Positions 16,209-25,391 are shown, counted from the stretch's first letter. The stretch: DNA of 42,264 nucleotides from Prevotellaceae bacterium (GCA_031271005.1 JAISWT010000038.1:1-42264), one strand, 5' to 3'. The notes: a model not told the origin generated them from the letters alone. Program-made: numbers and translations.

Positions 16209-17329
16209 TGTATTTTCTGAGAACTGACAACTGAAAACTTCTCTAACCTTTCTCTTGTATTTCTGTCGAAAACAGTCAGGGCCGCGCTGTCGGCGGCAGC
16301 GATTTTGAATTTGGCAGGATTGGCGATAAAGTCGGGCGTGGGAATCAGGTGGAACTGATATACTCCGTTGAGCGTGCCGCGATGCACATAAACAGGCAGA
16401 TACGTGGTTTCCAAAATTCTCCCCGACTTTGCGCCTATCTTCACGCTTACCATAATTCCGCCGTTAGTATTAACTTTGCGCTGATTGGAAATTGAATTTC
16501 CCACAGAATAGAATACCGGGATTTTTACCTTATCTTTATTTATCATCAATTCAGCGTTTTGAACAACATGCGGATGCGCGCCAATGATTAAATCCGCGCC
16601 GTTTGCTACCATTGTTTCGGCGAGTTTTCGTTGCGACGCGTTGGCTTGGAGTTCGTATTCCGTACCCCAGTGAATGCACACCACTGTAAAATCGGCAAGT
16701 TGTTCAGCCTTTTTCAAATCGCTTACAATCCTGTCGGTATCAATAGTATTTACCAAAAGCGGCTTATTTACGGGAATGCCGTTTGTGCCGTAAGTGTAAT
16801 TGAGCAGCGCTATTTTGAAATCGTTTTTTTCCAGCAACAATGGATATATGGAATCTTTTTGCGCAGCATCCAAATAACTTCCTGCGTATTTGAACTTGCG
16901 GTTTTGTATCTGCTCAATCGTACGCCTGACGCCTTGTGCGCCTCTGTCGGCAACGTGATTGTTTGCAGTTAGCAAAACGTCATAGCCTGCGTTTTTCAGC
17001 GCATCGAGCAGCGCATCGGGGCTTGAAAAGTTAGGGTAGCCGCTATACGGCGCACCCGCAACAGGCGCTTCGAGGTTGGCGACGGCAAAGTCGGCGTCCT
17101 CAATGTACGGTTTTACGTTCTCAAAACAGACATCGTAGTTATATTGCTCTGTATCTGCATTATATGCTGCCTTATACTGCTGCGAATGCCCCATAATGTC
17201 GCCCGCAAAAATCAGCGAGATGACCGTATCAGAGTGTTCTTCGGGCAACAACGACCAGTTCGAGTCGCCTTGTGCGCTCAATCCCGCAACCGAAAATGTT
17301 AATAATAATGCTAAAAATGAGTTTTTCAT
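16190..17329 (-). CDS. CapA-family metallophosphatase-like secreted protein
   Basis: CapA/PgsA proteins have a calcineurin-like metallophosphatase fold and are linked to poly-gamma-glutamate capsule or cell-surface functions. The 379-residue product has a signal peptide (about 1-19, GLSAQ) and the family motifs AGDIMGH (42-48), VANLEAPV, LTANNHVADRG, CIHWGTEY and IIGAHPHVVQ. The Asp, Asn, His pattern for metal binding is intact. No pgs partner genes are near, so polyglutamate synthesis is not implied. The C-terminal end runs into TTCTTAA repeats, so the last few residues may be recent. A half-consensus promoter lies at 17522-17529. Confidence 0.88.
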   Translation of the reverse strand: MKNSFLALLLTFSVAGLSAQGDSNWSLLPEEHSDTVISLIFAGDIMGHSQQYKAAYNADTEQYNYDVCFENVKPYIEDADFAVANLEAPVAGAPYSGYPNFSSPDALLDALKNAGYDVLLTANNHVADRGAQGVRRTIEQIQNRKFKYAGSYLDAAQKDSIYPLLLEKNDFKIALLNYTYGTNGIPVNKPLLVNTIDTDRIVSDLKKAEQLADFTVVCIHWGTEYELQANASQRKLAETMVANGADLIIGAHPHVVQNAELMINKDKVKIPVFYSVGNSISNQRKVNTNGGIMVSVKIGAKSGRILETTYLPVYVHRGTLNGVYQFHLIPTPDFIANPAKFKIAAADSAALTVFDRNTRERLEKFSVVSSQKIQLRIKN

Positions 17330-17521
17330 CTTTTTATATTTTATAAGTTATTGAAATTCAATCATTCCCTTGTGTGTTTAAATCTTTAATTTAGTCATGG
17401 GTGTTTTATATTTTTTATAAAATTAATTTTAAAATAAGTTTTCAGTTATCAGAATTTAGTATTTTAACCAATATCTAATAACTACACTCTAATAACTAAC
17501 CACAAAGACTGTAAATTTTTG

Positions 17522-17529
17522 CAAAGATA
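17522..17529 (-). promoter_or_regulatory. CapA-like gene promoter -7 element
   Basis: The minus strand reads TATCTTTG. It would give a leader of about 190 bases. No TTTG is seen at -33. Confidence 0.45.
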
Positions 17530-17579
17530 CTGAAATATTTTTTATTGAGATTAAAGAATAAAGCGCACAATTTTTAGTG

Positions 17580-17767
17580 GTTAATGGTTAATGAAGAAAT
17601 TAAGAAATGTTTTTTAATTGAGAATTGAGAATTGAGAATTATATTCAATTACGAATTACGAAATTAAATCCAATTACGAATTAAAAATTACGAATTGCTA
17701 ACTGCTATTTGCTAACTGCTATTTGCTAATTACTATCTGCTATCTGCTATCTGCTAATTGCTAATTA
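17580..17767. repeat. Composite array of 7-bp tandem repeats
   Basis: The order is GGTTAAT, GAGAATT (about 17617-17640), an ACGAATT linker like that at about 13005-13035, then GCTAACT/GCTATTT, TATCTGC and GCTAATT units (about 17695-17767). It fills most of the gap between the divergent CapA-like and aminotransferase genes; no gene is present. Confidence 0.8.
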
Positions 17768-17800
17768 AAAAAGTTTTTTTACTTTCTGACTTTTTTTCTA

Positions 17801-17808
17801 TACTTTTG
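17801..17808 (+). promoter_or_regulatory. Aminotransferase promoter -7 element with long leader
   Basis: TACTTTTG matches TAnnTTTG; TTTA sits 19 bp upstream in place of TTTG. The ATG is 200 bp away. The leader has GTGAGT twice (17823-17828, 17870-17875) and one complement ACTCAC (17924-17929), plus the direct repeat GCTAAACT. Confidence 0.5.
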
Positions 17809-18008
17809 TTCCCTGTAAAAGTGTGAGTTTTATCACTCCGGCTAAACTTTGCTAAACTGCATATTTTCAGTGAGTTTGACAAATAAAACCGCACTTTTTG
17901 GGGTGTTTTTTCAGTTCTGTCGCACTCACAAATCGGGCGCTAATCATTGGATATTAATCAAACAGCATATTTTTTTACATATTACCGTTTTTTTTCAATC
18001 TAATAAAT

Positions 18009-19202
18009 ATGAATCATTTATCACGTAGAATATTGGGTCTTTCAGCCTCAGAAACCCTTGCAATGTCGGCAAGAAGTGCAGAGTTAACCGCTCAGGGTAT
18101 TGACGTTATCAACCTCAGCGTTGGCGAGCCCGATTTTTACACGCCCGCTCACATCAAACTCGCTGCAAAAGCGGCAATTGATGCTAATTTTTCGTTTTAT
18201 TCGCCGGTGCCGGGCTTTTTGGAACTGCGGCAGGCAATTTGCCAAAAACTTAAAGGCGAAAATCAACTTGACTTTTCACCCTCGCAGATTGTGGTGTCCG
18301 GCGGCGCAAAGCAGTCAGTTTGCAATTTGCTGATGTCAGTTGTCGGCAAGGGTGACGAGGTGATTATTCCTGCGCCGTTTTGGGTTTCGTACCCCGAAAT
18401 GGTGAAAATAGCAGAGGCGCAACCCGTTTTTGTTTCTGCCGGCATCGAGCAGGATTTCAAAATCGCGCCCGAACAACTTGCAGCGGCAATTACGCCAAAA
18501 ACACGCGCAATTATTCTCTGCTCGCCGTCAAATCCAACGGGCAGTGTCTATACGCGGCAGGAACTTGCTGCCCTGGCACAAGCGCTTGAAAAACACCCGA
18601 ATATAGTAATCCTTTCGGACGAGATTTACGAGCATATCAACTACGCCGGCAAGCATCAAAGCATTGCTCAGTTCGACAGTTTGCGCGAGCGCACAGTTGT
18701 AATCAACGGAGTTTCAAAGTGTTACGCAATGACCGGATGGCGTATTGGCTGGATTGCCGCTCCAAAGTGGATTGCCGATGCGTGCTGCAAATTGCAGGGA
18801 CAATACACGTCCGGCGCTTGCAGCATTGCGCAAAAAGCCGCGCAGGCAGCCTATCAGGGCGACCAAAGTTGCGTGCGCGAAATGCAACAGGCTTTTGAAC
18901 GCCGCAGGAATCTGGTTACAGGGCTGGCAAGCAAAATTGACGGGCTGAAAGTGAACCGACCGCAAGGCGCGTTCTATATTTTCCCTGAATGTAAATATTT
19001 TATTGGAAAATCTTCGGACGGCACAAAAATATCCAACGCTTCCGACCTCGCAATGTATCTGCTTGACCATGCACATGTTGCCTGTGTAGCAGGAGACGCA
19101 TTCGGTGCGCCCGGACATATTCGTATGTCATACGCAACTTCGGACGCAAAACTTACAGAGGCTTTTGCAAGAATAAAAACAGCGTTGGAAAAATTGATTT
19201 GA
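18009..19202 (+). CDS. Pyridoxal-phosphate aminotransferase, aspartate aminotransferase type
   Basis: A class I/II fold-type I aminotransferase, most like aspartate aminotransferases of subgroup I-gamma, linking aspartate and 2-oxoglutarate with oxaloacetate and glutamate. The 397 residues are of normal length. VINLSVGEPDFYTPAHIK is the N-terminal substrate region, CSPSNPTGSVY holds the PLP-contacting Asn-Pro, ILSDEIYEHINY the PLP-binding Asp and Tyr, and GVSKCYAMTGWRIGW holds the Schiff-base Lys237. The C-terminal HIRMSYA contributes the substrate-carboxylate Arg. It is monocistronic. Substrate choice within the family (aspartate versus other amino acids) is inferred. Confidence 0.92.
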   Translation: MNHLSRRILGLSASETLAMSARSAELTAQGIDVINLSVGEPDFYTPAHIKLAAKAAIDANFSFYSPVPGFLELRQAICQKLKGENQLDFSPSQIVVSGGAKQSVCNLLMSVVGKGDEVIIPAPFWVSYPEMVKIAEAQPVFVSAGIEQDFKIAPEQLAAAITPKTRAIILCSPSNPTGSVYTRQELAALAQALEKHPNIVILSDEIYEHINYAGKHQSIAQFDSLRERTVVINGVSKCYAMTGWRIGWIAAPKWIADACCKLQGQYTSGACSIAQKAAQAAYQGDQSCVREMQQAFERRRNLVTGLASKIDGLKVNRPQGAFYIFPECKYFIGKSSDGTKISNASDLAMYLLDHAHVACVAGDAFGAPGHIRMSYATSDAKLTEAFARIKTALEKLI

Positions 19203-19527
19203 CATTTACATAATTAACATAATTTTCAAAATTATTTTTTGTCCCTAAAATTAATTGCGAGTGAATAATCCCTGAACTGTCTGAAAACAGAAAACAGATT
19301 AAAGAGAAACAAAATTTTTGTCATTTATTAAAAAAAAATAACAAAATTTTTGCACAATCCAAAAAAAAAGTGTTTCTTTGCAGTCGCAAAAAGAATATAT
19401 ATTTATTTCGCAGGTTTAGTACCAAACTCTTTCTCACTGTTTGCAGGTAAGCACGGATTTGTTTTTAACCCTCCGCAATCAATTTTGTTCTTTGTAACAA
19501 ATTTAAATCACCTTTTTTTATTTTTTT
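19203..19527 (+). other. Leader/promoter region of the RRM gene
   Basis: This 325-bp gap holds no gene. ACAAAATTTTTG occurs twice about 31 bp apart (near 19309 and 19340). Near 19458-19461 a TTTG is followed after 18 bp by CAATTTTG (19480-19487), a one-mismatch fit to TAnnTTTG about 40 bp before the RRM start. Regulation by the leader is possible but not shown. Confidence 0.35.
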
Positions 19528-19794
19528 ATGAACATTTATGTTGGAAATCTCAGTTATCGTCTGAGAGAAAGCGATTTGCGTGAAGTATTTGAAGAGTATG
19601 GGCAAGTTGATGCGTGCAGGATTGTAACCGACCGCGAAACTCGGCGCTCCAAAGGTTTTGCCTTCTTGGAGATGCCTGATGACCGGGAAGCAAGCAGGGC
19701 AATTGCCGAACTTAACGAAGTGGAACTCGAAGGCAGAAAATTGATTGTCAAAGAGTCGCAGCCCCGTGAACAATATGCACCACGAAAGTATTGA
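19528..19794 (+). CDS. Small RRM-domain RNA-binding protein
   Basis: The 88-residue protein is a single RNA-recognition motif: RNP2 is IYVGNL (3-8) and RNP1 is KGFAFLEM (42-49), with the aromatic residues that stack on RNA bases present. A short basic tail follows (PREQYAPRKY). Such single-RRM proteins are common in Bacteroidetes and Cyanobacteria; in Bacteroides they have been described as global RNA-binding regulators. No Hfq-like gene is seen in this window. It is monocistronic, with a long leader and a downstream hairpin. Confidence 0.94.
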   Translation: MNIYVGNLSYRLRESDLREVFEEYGQVDACRIVTDRETRRSKGFAFLEMPDDREASRAIAELNEVELEGRKLIVKESQPREQYAPRKY

Positions 19795-19848
19795 GAAACA
19801 GAAAGCATCTGTTAAGAGTCAATATTAACGACGGTTACTAACACGGAT

Positions 19849-19882
19849 AACGCAGATTTTTATTAATTTAAAAATCTGCGTT
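19849..19882. terminator. 13-bp hairpin between convergent genes
   Basis: AACGCAGATTTTT (19849-19861), an 8-base loop and AAAAATCTGCGTT (19870-19882) are perfectly complementary. It lies between the RRM gene and the minus-strand outer-membrane gene and may end both transcripts. Confidence 0.55.
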
Positions 19883-19962
19883 TGTAATGCCGTACCTTTG
19901 GGGTCGGTTGCTCTTTATCTGTTTCTGACAATGAACGGATGCAGCAAGCGTGAAGGCGCGTG

Positions 19963-20727
19963 TTAAAACATTATGGCTGCTGAAAGTCCTATCTTAGGCA
20001 AAAAAGTAAAACCGTCAGCGGAATAAATGTCGCCGTTGTGAGTTTGCGAAATTACTGTGTTGCACCCCTGAACGCCAAGATTTAAACCGAAGAGCAAAAA
20101 CCTGCTGTGCCCAAGATGGATAGAAACGCCGCCTGCAATGTCGGAAAAAATCCCTCCACGCCAATTCTCATTGGAAATAAGCGAAAAACCTAAATTTAAT
20201 GATGTATAAGGAGAAACAGATTTGTCGGAAAAAGTTTTTTGTATCCTGAAAAACATTTTCAACAAACTGATATTCACGTCTTTAACAGGAAGATATTCGT
20301 AACCTGCGCCCACCCCAAGATAAAACATCTGCTTGAGATTGTTAATCCCAAGCACGATATTGCCCGACCAACTGTTTTTTGTCCCATCAAATGCTTCGTT
20401 TTTCAGGTAAAGAGCATTATTGACGTCAAAGATTATTTTGAAATTGTTCGCGGCAAAATCATCATCACTTTTGAGATTATCGTCTTTATTGTCTGCAAAA
20501 ATGGCGGCGCTTACGCTCTCTATCTTTTCAATATCACCCGCAGGAAACTGGTAGCGTATGCCGTCATCGGCTTGCAAAACTGCAACTGTTTCGTTTTTGA
20601 GCACAAGCACGCCGACAAAAGTGTTGCCGTTTTTCAGCGTAATTTTGCTCCGAGACAAGTCGCTTTGCGAAAAAGCAACAAACAAAAAGCAACAAAAAAT
20701 CCCGATAAAAAATATTTTTTTTTGCAT
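19963..20727 (-). CDS. Outer-membrane beta-barrel-like protein of unknown function
   Basis: The 254-residue protein has a signal peptide (about 1-20). Residues about 27-70 (ITLKNGNTFVGVLVLKNETVAVLQADDGIRYQ, FPAGDIEKIE) look like the small SH3/LSm-like module often found at the start of Bacteroidetes envelope proteins. From about 95 on, alternating strands (GNIVLGINNLKQMFYLGVGAGYEYLP, SPYTSLNLGFSLI, SRFLLFGLNLGVQG, LPKIGLSAAIMF) end in an aromatic residue, as in small outer-membrane barrels. The function is not known. It has its own consensus promoter. Confidence 0.75.
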   Translation of the reverse strand: MQKKIFFIGIFCCFLFVAFSQSDLSRSKITLKNGNTFVGVLVLKNETVAVLQADDGIRYQFPAGDIEKIESVSAAIFADNKDDNLKSDDDFAANNFKIIFDVNNALYLKNEAFDGTKNSWSGNIVLGINNLKQMFYLGVGAGYEYLPVKDVNISLLKMFFRIQKTFSDKSVSPYTSLNLGFSLISNENWRGGIFSDIAGGVSIHLGHSRFLLFGLNLGVQGCNTVISQTHNGDIYSADGFTFLPKIGLSAAIMF

Positions 20728-20769
20728 CTTTTAATTTAATCTATTTACACAGTAAAAAAAAATATCCTG

Positions 20770-20800
20770 CAAAATTAGAAAATAATCATAAATGTACAAA
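20770..20800 (-). promoter_or_regulatory. Promoter of the outer-membrane protein gene
   Basis: On the minus strand TTTG (20800-20797), 19-bp spacer, TAATTTTG (20777-20770): full consensus match, 43 bp before the ATG. Confidence 0.7.
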
Positions 20801-20952
20801 CTTTTTCAGGCAGTTTTCCTGCAAAAGACTTCAGTTGTCAGTTATTTGTCCGCGAATTACGCTAATTTACCGAAAGATTATTTTAGAGTAAAGAATAAAG
20901 ATTTCTTCTTAAACCTGTCAGGCTTCTGAAAGCATATTGAGGATTTGCAACA

Positions 20953-21380
20953 TTATTTCCAAAGCGGCTCGTGTTGCCAATTATTGAAAAAGCCCATTTT
21001 GTAAATCGGTATTTCGGGGTGGGCGGCAAACAACGCAAGCAACTTGTTTTTGATTTCGTTGTCGGGACTTATGGCGTTGCAAAGATAAAGCATTGTGGAA
21101 ATTACGACAAAGGGTTTCTTTTCCTGTACAGGCGTTACGCCGTACTGCAACCACTGATTACGCGGACTGCGCGGCAAAATCGGTCGTTTGAGAATGTCGC
21201 GCCCAAAAACTCTCGAATGGTGGGCAATCACATTGCGCAAGTAAGAAATAGCGGCTAACCAACTTGCTAAATCATTGACGGAATTTAATCCGCTTTTTGT
21301 TCGTCTTTCATCAACATTCCCCGCGATGTGAGCAGAGCAATTTGCTCCGCGATAGTTCTTGAATCTTGATTTACAGGCAT
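20953..21380 (-). pseudogene. Broken Abi_2 (AbiD/AbiF-type abortive infection) gene
   Basis: An N-terminal piece starts at ATG 21380 (MPVNQDSRTIAEQIALLTSRG...KDEQKAD-stop, 31 codons to 21285) and has the Abi_2 family N-terminal pattern EQIxLLxSRGM. The family C-terminus follows in another frame: SWLAAISYLRNVIAHHSRVFGRD, then FVVISTMLYL and a closing KMGFFNNWQHEPLW. The normal protein is about 300 residues, so about 170-200 middle residues are deleted and the frame is shifted near 21285-21300. The R-N-x3-A-H-H motif, like HEPN ribonuclease sites, remains. Intact relatives are phage-defence or toxin-like proteins; this copy should be inactive unless the 95-residue C-terminal ORF (from 21240) is still translated. 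Confidence 0.8.
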
Positions 21381-21483
21381 TGTTTAGAAAAAAATAACCC
21401 GAAGGCTGTTCTTACGGGAAGCGCAACGGGTGTTGTTATCTTTAACAGGGCAAAGCCCATTTGTTACCGTTATAATTCGGCGG

Positions 21484-21514
21484 CAAAGGTACAACTTATT
21501 TTTGGATTGACAAC
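21484..21514 (-). promoter_or_regulatory. Promoter of the Abi_2 remnant
   Basis: On the minus strand TACCTTTG (21491-21484) with GTTG 19 bp upstream (21514-21511; one mismatch to TTTG). The 100-base leader holds GGGC-TTT-GCCC and, just before the ATG, CCCG..CGGG followed by TTATTTTTTT, which could act as a weak terminator. Confidence 0.45.
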
Positions 21515-21637
21515 GGATTTGTGCTATTATTTTTTAATAAAATTATTAACATATTGATTTACAGCCATTTGCATATTATTTCTATTTTTTATTTGTCCCC
21601 AATTTATCATATTTCGCGGACAATAACTGATAACTGA

Positions 21638-21669
21638 TTTGCGCTTTCGGCGAATAATTATTACTTTTG
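21638..21669 (+). promoter_or_regulatory. mutS2 promoter (Bacteroidetes consensus)
   Basis: TTTG (21638-21641), 20-bp spacer, TACTTTTG (21662-21669), 36 bp before the mutS2 ATG. Confidence 0.75.
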
Positions 21670-21704
21670 TAAAAATTAACGATTCGTAATTTGCGACTTT
21701 TAAG

Positions 21705-24164
21705 ATGCTGTATCCCGGTAATATAGAAGAAAAAATTGATTTCATTTCCATCCGTCATACGTTAAAAGCAACCTGCATTTCACCCTTGGGCGAAGAGCAG
21801 GTTGATATGATGAGTTTCAGAACAGAATTTGCTGAAATTCAATTGCTTTTGAGCAAAGCCGGCGAAATGTTCCGTCTGCTGAACAATGAGCAGGACGACC
21901 TGCCTGTCGGCGATTTTTTCGACCTGCGCCAATCGCTTGCACGGGTACGCATAGAAGGACTGTTTTTGGACGAAAGCGAAGTTTTTCACTTGCGCCGCAC
22001 ACTCGAAGCCGTGCAATTAATCGTTTCGTTTATCAACAATCGCGAGGAAAATCTGTATCCTAAGCTCAAAAATATGGTTGCCTCTGTCGGCGATTTCTCA
22101 GTCATTATCAAACGTATTGATTTGATTTTAAACAAGTTCGGGAAAATAAAAGACAATGCTTCGCCGGAGCTGTCGCACATTCGCAGAGAAATTTCGGTGG
22201 CACAAAACAGCATTTCGCGCATTTTGCAGAACGTACTGCGTCAGGCACAGAGCGAAGGGCTGGTAGACAAAGATGTTGCGCCTGCCCTGCGAGACGGGCG
22301 TTTGGTTATTCCTGTACTGCCCGCCAGCAGGCGCAAAATTCGCGGCATAGTCCATGACGAATCCGCATCGGGTAAAACAGTCTTTATTGAGCCTGAGCAG
22401 GCGGTGCAGGCTAACAACTACATACGCGAACTGGAAAACGAAGAACGCCGCGAAATTATCAGAATTTTGACCGAATTTACCAACTTTATACGACCCTTTG
22501 CTGCAGAGATAATTAACTCGCAGTACTTTTTGGGTGAAATAGATTTCTTACGTGCAAAAACAATTTTTTCGCTGAAAATAAACGCTGTCTCTCCGCAAAT
22601 GGAAAACATTTGCAGGATAGATTGGAGGCAGGCAATGCACCCGATTTTGTTTCTGAACTTGAAAAGACAGGGACGCGAGGTAGTCCCGCTTGATATTGAA
22701 TTAGATGAAAATCAGCGAATTATAATCATCTCAGGACCCAATGCAGGCGGGAAATCTGTGTGCCTGAAAACCGTTGCTTTGTTGCAATATATGTTGCAGT
22801 GCGGGCTGATGCTCCCGGTGAATCAAACAAGCCGATGCGGAGTGTTCCAAAATATTTTTATCGACATCGGCGACGAGCAAAGCATTGAAAACGACCTCTC
22901 TACATACAGTTCGCACTTGGCGAACATGAAATATTTCCTTCAAAATGCCGATGCAAAAACGCTGCTTCTGATTGACGAATTTGGCAGCGGTACAGAGCCG
23001 CAAATTGGCGGCGCAATTGCTGAGGCAAGCTTGCAGCGCCTCAATGACAAACATACTTTCGGAGTGATAACCACGCACTACAGCAACATAAAGCATTTTG
23101 CACAAGGCGCCGCAGGGGTAGTAAATGGCGCAATGTTATACGACAGCGAACACTTTGAGCCGCTCTTCCGCCTCGAAACAGGACATGCAGGAAGTTCGTT
23201 TGCCATAGACATTGCGCGAAAAACAGGATTGCCCGAAGACCTAATATTGGCTGCTGCGCAAATGATTGGTAATGACCACATTGACTACGACAGAAACTTA
23301 CAGGCGATTGCCGGCGACAAGCGTTATTGGGAACAGAAAAAGCAGCAAATCATTTTGCGGGAAAAAAATTTGGAAAAAATTCTCGCAAATTACGAAACGA
23401 AAATTTCCGTTTTGGAGAAACAGAAAAAAGAGATTTTGCAAACCGCCAAACAGCAGGCACAACATCTGCTAAACGAGGCGAATGCCAAAATTGAAGCCAC
23501 AATCAGAGAAATAAAAGAGAGTGCAGCCGAAAAGGAAAAAACCCGCGAATTGCGGCAGGAACTTGAAATATTTAAAGACGAAAAACTGGCGGACGAAAAA
23601 ACTGCCGACAATAATACGCTGAAAATCAGCAGAAAACGCGACAGATATAAAGTCAGAGAAAAAAAACTCGCTGCCGGCAAAAACAAGGACTATCAACTCC
23701 CCAATACGGGCGACTTTGTAAAAATAAAAAATCAGGGAACAGAAGGGAAAATTATAGAAACCAAAAACGACTTTGCAACTATCGCCTTGGGAAACATCAA
23801 AATAACGGCAAAAATATCTAATTTGGAAGTAGTTGACAGGCAGCAGAAACAGTCTGCCGCCGACAAATATCAGCATATAAAAGACACGGTTACCGACACG
23901 GTTCGCAGCCGCAAACTCACTTTCAAAAGGGACATTGACCTGCGCGGAATGCGCGTCAACGAGGCTTTGTATGCAGTTACCTCATTGATTGACGATGCGG
24001 TGATGGCGGGCGCAGACTCCGTGCGTATCCTGCACGGCACAGGGACGGGCATGTTGCGACAGAATATCCGACAAATGCTTGCCGCAATTCCGCAAGTAAA
24101 AAAATTCTATGACGAGCATGTTCAGTGGGGCGGAGCGGGAATTACGATTGTGGAATTGGAGTAA
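21705..24164 (+). CDS. mutS2: Endonuclease MutS2
   Basis: MutS2 is a MutS-like ATPase that lacks the mismatch-binding domain and limits homologous recombination; newer work also links it to splitting collided ribosomes. The 819 residues are of usual length: a lever/clamp region (1-320), the ATPase with Walker A GPNAGGKS (344-351) and Walker B ending in D424 (LLIDEFGSGTEP), a long coiled coil (about 540-640), a KOW-like patch, and a C-terminal Smr nuclease domain with DLRG at 745 and HGTGTG at 777. All key motifs are intact. The ddl gene follows after about 125 bp with its own -7 element. Confidence 0.97.
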   Translation: MLYPGNIEEKIDFISIRHTLKATCISPLGEEQVDMMSFRTEFAEIQLLLSKAGEMFRLLNNEQDDLPVGDFFDLRQSLARVRIEGLFLDESEVFHLRRTLEAVQLIVSFINNREENLYPKLKNMVASVGDFSVIIKRIDLILNKFGKIKDNASPELSHIRREISVAQNSISRILQNVLRQAQSEGLVDKDVAPALRDGRLVIPVLPASRRKIRGIVHDESASGKTVFIEPEQAVQANNYIRELENEERREIIRILTEFTNFIRPFAAEIINSQYFLGEIDFLRAKTIFSLKINAVSPQMENICRIDWRQAMHPILFLNLKRQGREVVPLDIELDENQRIIIISGPNAGGKSVCLKTVALLQYMLQCGLMLPVNQTSRCGVFQNIFIDIGDEQSIENDLSTYSSHLANMKYFLQNADAKTLLLIDEFGSGTEPQIGGAIAEASLQRLNDKHTFGVITTHYSNIKHFAQGAAGVVNGAMLYDSEHFEPLFRLETGHAGSSFAIDIARKTGLPEDLILAAAQMIGNDHIDYDRNLQAIAGDKRYWEQKKQQIILREKNLEKILANYETKISVLEKQKKEILQTAKQQAQHLLNEANAKIEATIREIKESAAEKEKTRELRQELEIFKDEKLADEKTADNNTLKISRKRDRYKVREKKLAAGKNKDYQLPNTGDFVKIKNQGTEGKIIETKNDFATIALGNIKITAKISNLEVVDRQQKQSAADKYQHIKDTVTDTVRSRKLTFKRDIDLRGMRVNEALYAVTSLIDDAVMAGADSVRILHGTGTGMLRQNIRQMLAAIPQVKKFYDEHVQWGGAGITIVELE

Positions 24165-24212
24165 ATGCCCAAAATTTTTCGCCCCGACAAAATAAATTTC
24201 AAATTTTTAATT

Positions 24213-24220
24213 TAATTTTG
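24213..24220 (+). promoter_or_regulatory. ddl promoter -7 element
   Basis: TAATTTTG lies 71 bp before the chosen ddl ATG. No -33 TTTG is seen at the right distance. Confidence 0.45.
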
Positions 24221-24290
24221 CAAATAATAATAACCATACAAAGTATTGAAAAATAATACTGTCAGTTCAACAACTCACAAACTCAAACGC

Positions 24291-25277
24291 ATGAAACCAA
24301 ACGTAGCAATAGTTGCAGGCGGCGACTCTAAGGAAAACGAAATATCGCTCAAAAGCGCCGCAGGGCTTTACTCATTTATCGACAGCCGGCGTTATAAGCT
24401 GTTCATTGTTAAGATTACAGGCACAGAATGGACTGTGCAACTCGACAAAGACACACATTTGCCAATAGATAAAAACGATTTCAGTTTCACCTGCAACGGA
24501 ATGAAAACCGTGTTCGATTTTGCCTATATCACCATTCACGGAACGCCGGGCGAAAACGGCATTTTGCAAGGCTATTTTGAACTCCTGCATATCCCCTACT
24601 CCACAGGCGGAGCGCTGACATCGGCTCTCACATTCAATAAATTTGCCTGCAATAAGTTTCTCAGTGCATATTCTATTGACGTGCCACACTCAATACTACT
24701 CAAAAAATCAAGCGACAACAACATTGACTTGGCGAAATCAATGGTAGCCAGCCATCCATGTTTCGTAAAACCGGCAAGCAGTGGAAGCAGCGTTGGCATA
24801 ACAAAGGTGAAAACTCCGGAAACATTGCAACCCGCTATCCAAAAGGCATTTGCCGAATCTGACGAAGTTATTGTTGAAACCGGTATTGAAGGCATCGAGG
24901 TAACCTGCGGAATGTATTCTGTCGGCAAAAAAACGGTCGTTTTCCCTGTTACAGAGGTAGTTACAAAAAACGATTTCTTCGATTTTAATGCAAAATACAA
25001 AGGCGAAGTGGAAGAGATCACCCCCGCTCGCCTGAGCAAAGAACTTACAAAGAAAATTCAAAATCTGACGGAAAAAATTTACTTTCTGCTTGACTGTAAG
25101 GGAATTGTACGCATAGATTATATTATTTCAAACCGCGACGACAAAATCTATACGATAGAAGTAAACACCACACCCGGAATGACCGAAACCAGTTTTATCC
25201 CGCAGCAAGTACACGCCGCAGGACTGAACATTACTGATATTTTGACAGAAATAATTGAAAATCAAATAAATAAATAA
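24291..25277 (+). CDS. ddl: D-alanine--D-alanine ligase
   Basis: It makes the D-Ala-D-Ala dipeptide of peptidoglycan in the cytoplasm using ATP. From ATG 24291 the product has 328 residues, as usual. The ATP-grasp fold is clear: VAIVAGGDSKENEISLKSA at the N-terminus, the VKPASSGSSVGITKV phosphate loop, GIEVTCGMY, and the metal/D-Ala binding IEVNTTPGMTETSFIPQQ. An upstream in-frame TTG (24246) exists, but family proteins begin with the MKPNVAIVAGG stretch, so the ATG is preferred. Confidence 0.95.
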   Translation: MKPNVAIVAGGDSKENEISLKSAAGLYSFIDSRRYKLFIVKITGTEWTVQLDKDTHLPIDKNDFSFTCNGMKTVFDFAYITIHGTPGENGILQGYFELLHIPYSTGGALTSALTFNKFACNKFLSAYSIDVPHSILLKKSSDNNIDLAKSMVASHPCFVKPASSGSSVGITKVKTPETLQPAIQKAFAESDEVIVETGIEGIEVTCGMYSVGKKTVVFPVTEVVTKNDFFDFNAKYKGEVEEITPARLSKELTKKIQNLTEKIYFLLDCKGIVRIDYIISNRDDKIYTIEVNTTPGMTETSFIPQQVHAAGLNITDILTEIIENQINK

Positions 25278-25391
25278 ATAATTTGTTAAATAAAAATCAC
25301 TATGAAACGAACACGATTAACAAAACACACAAGGTTATGATTATGTTGTCGTGCGAGTTCCATCTGACCTTAAAAAATAAAATATAAACAG

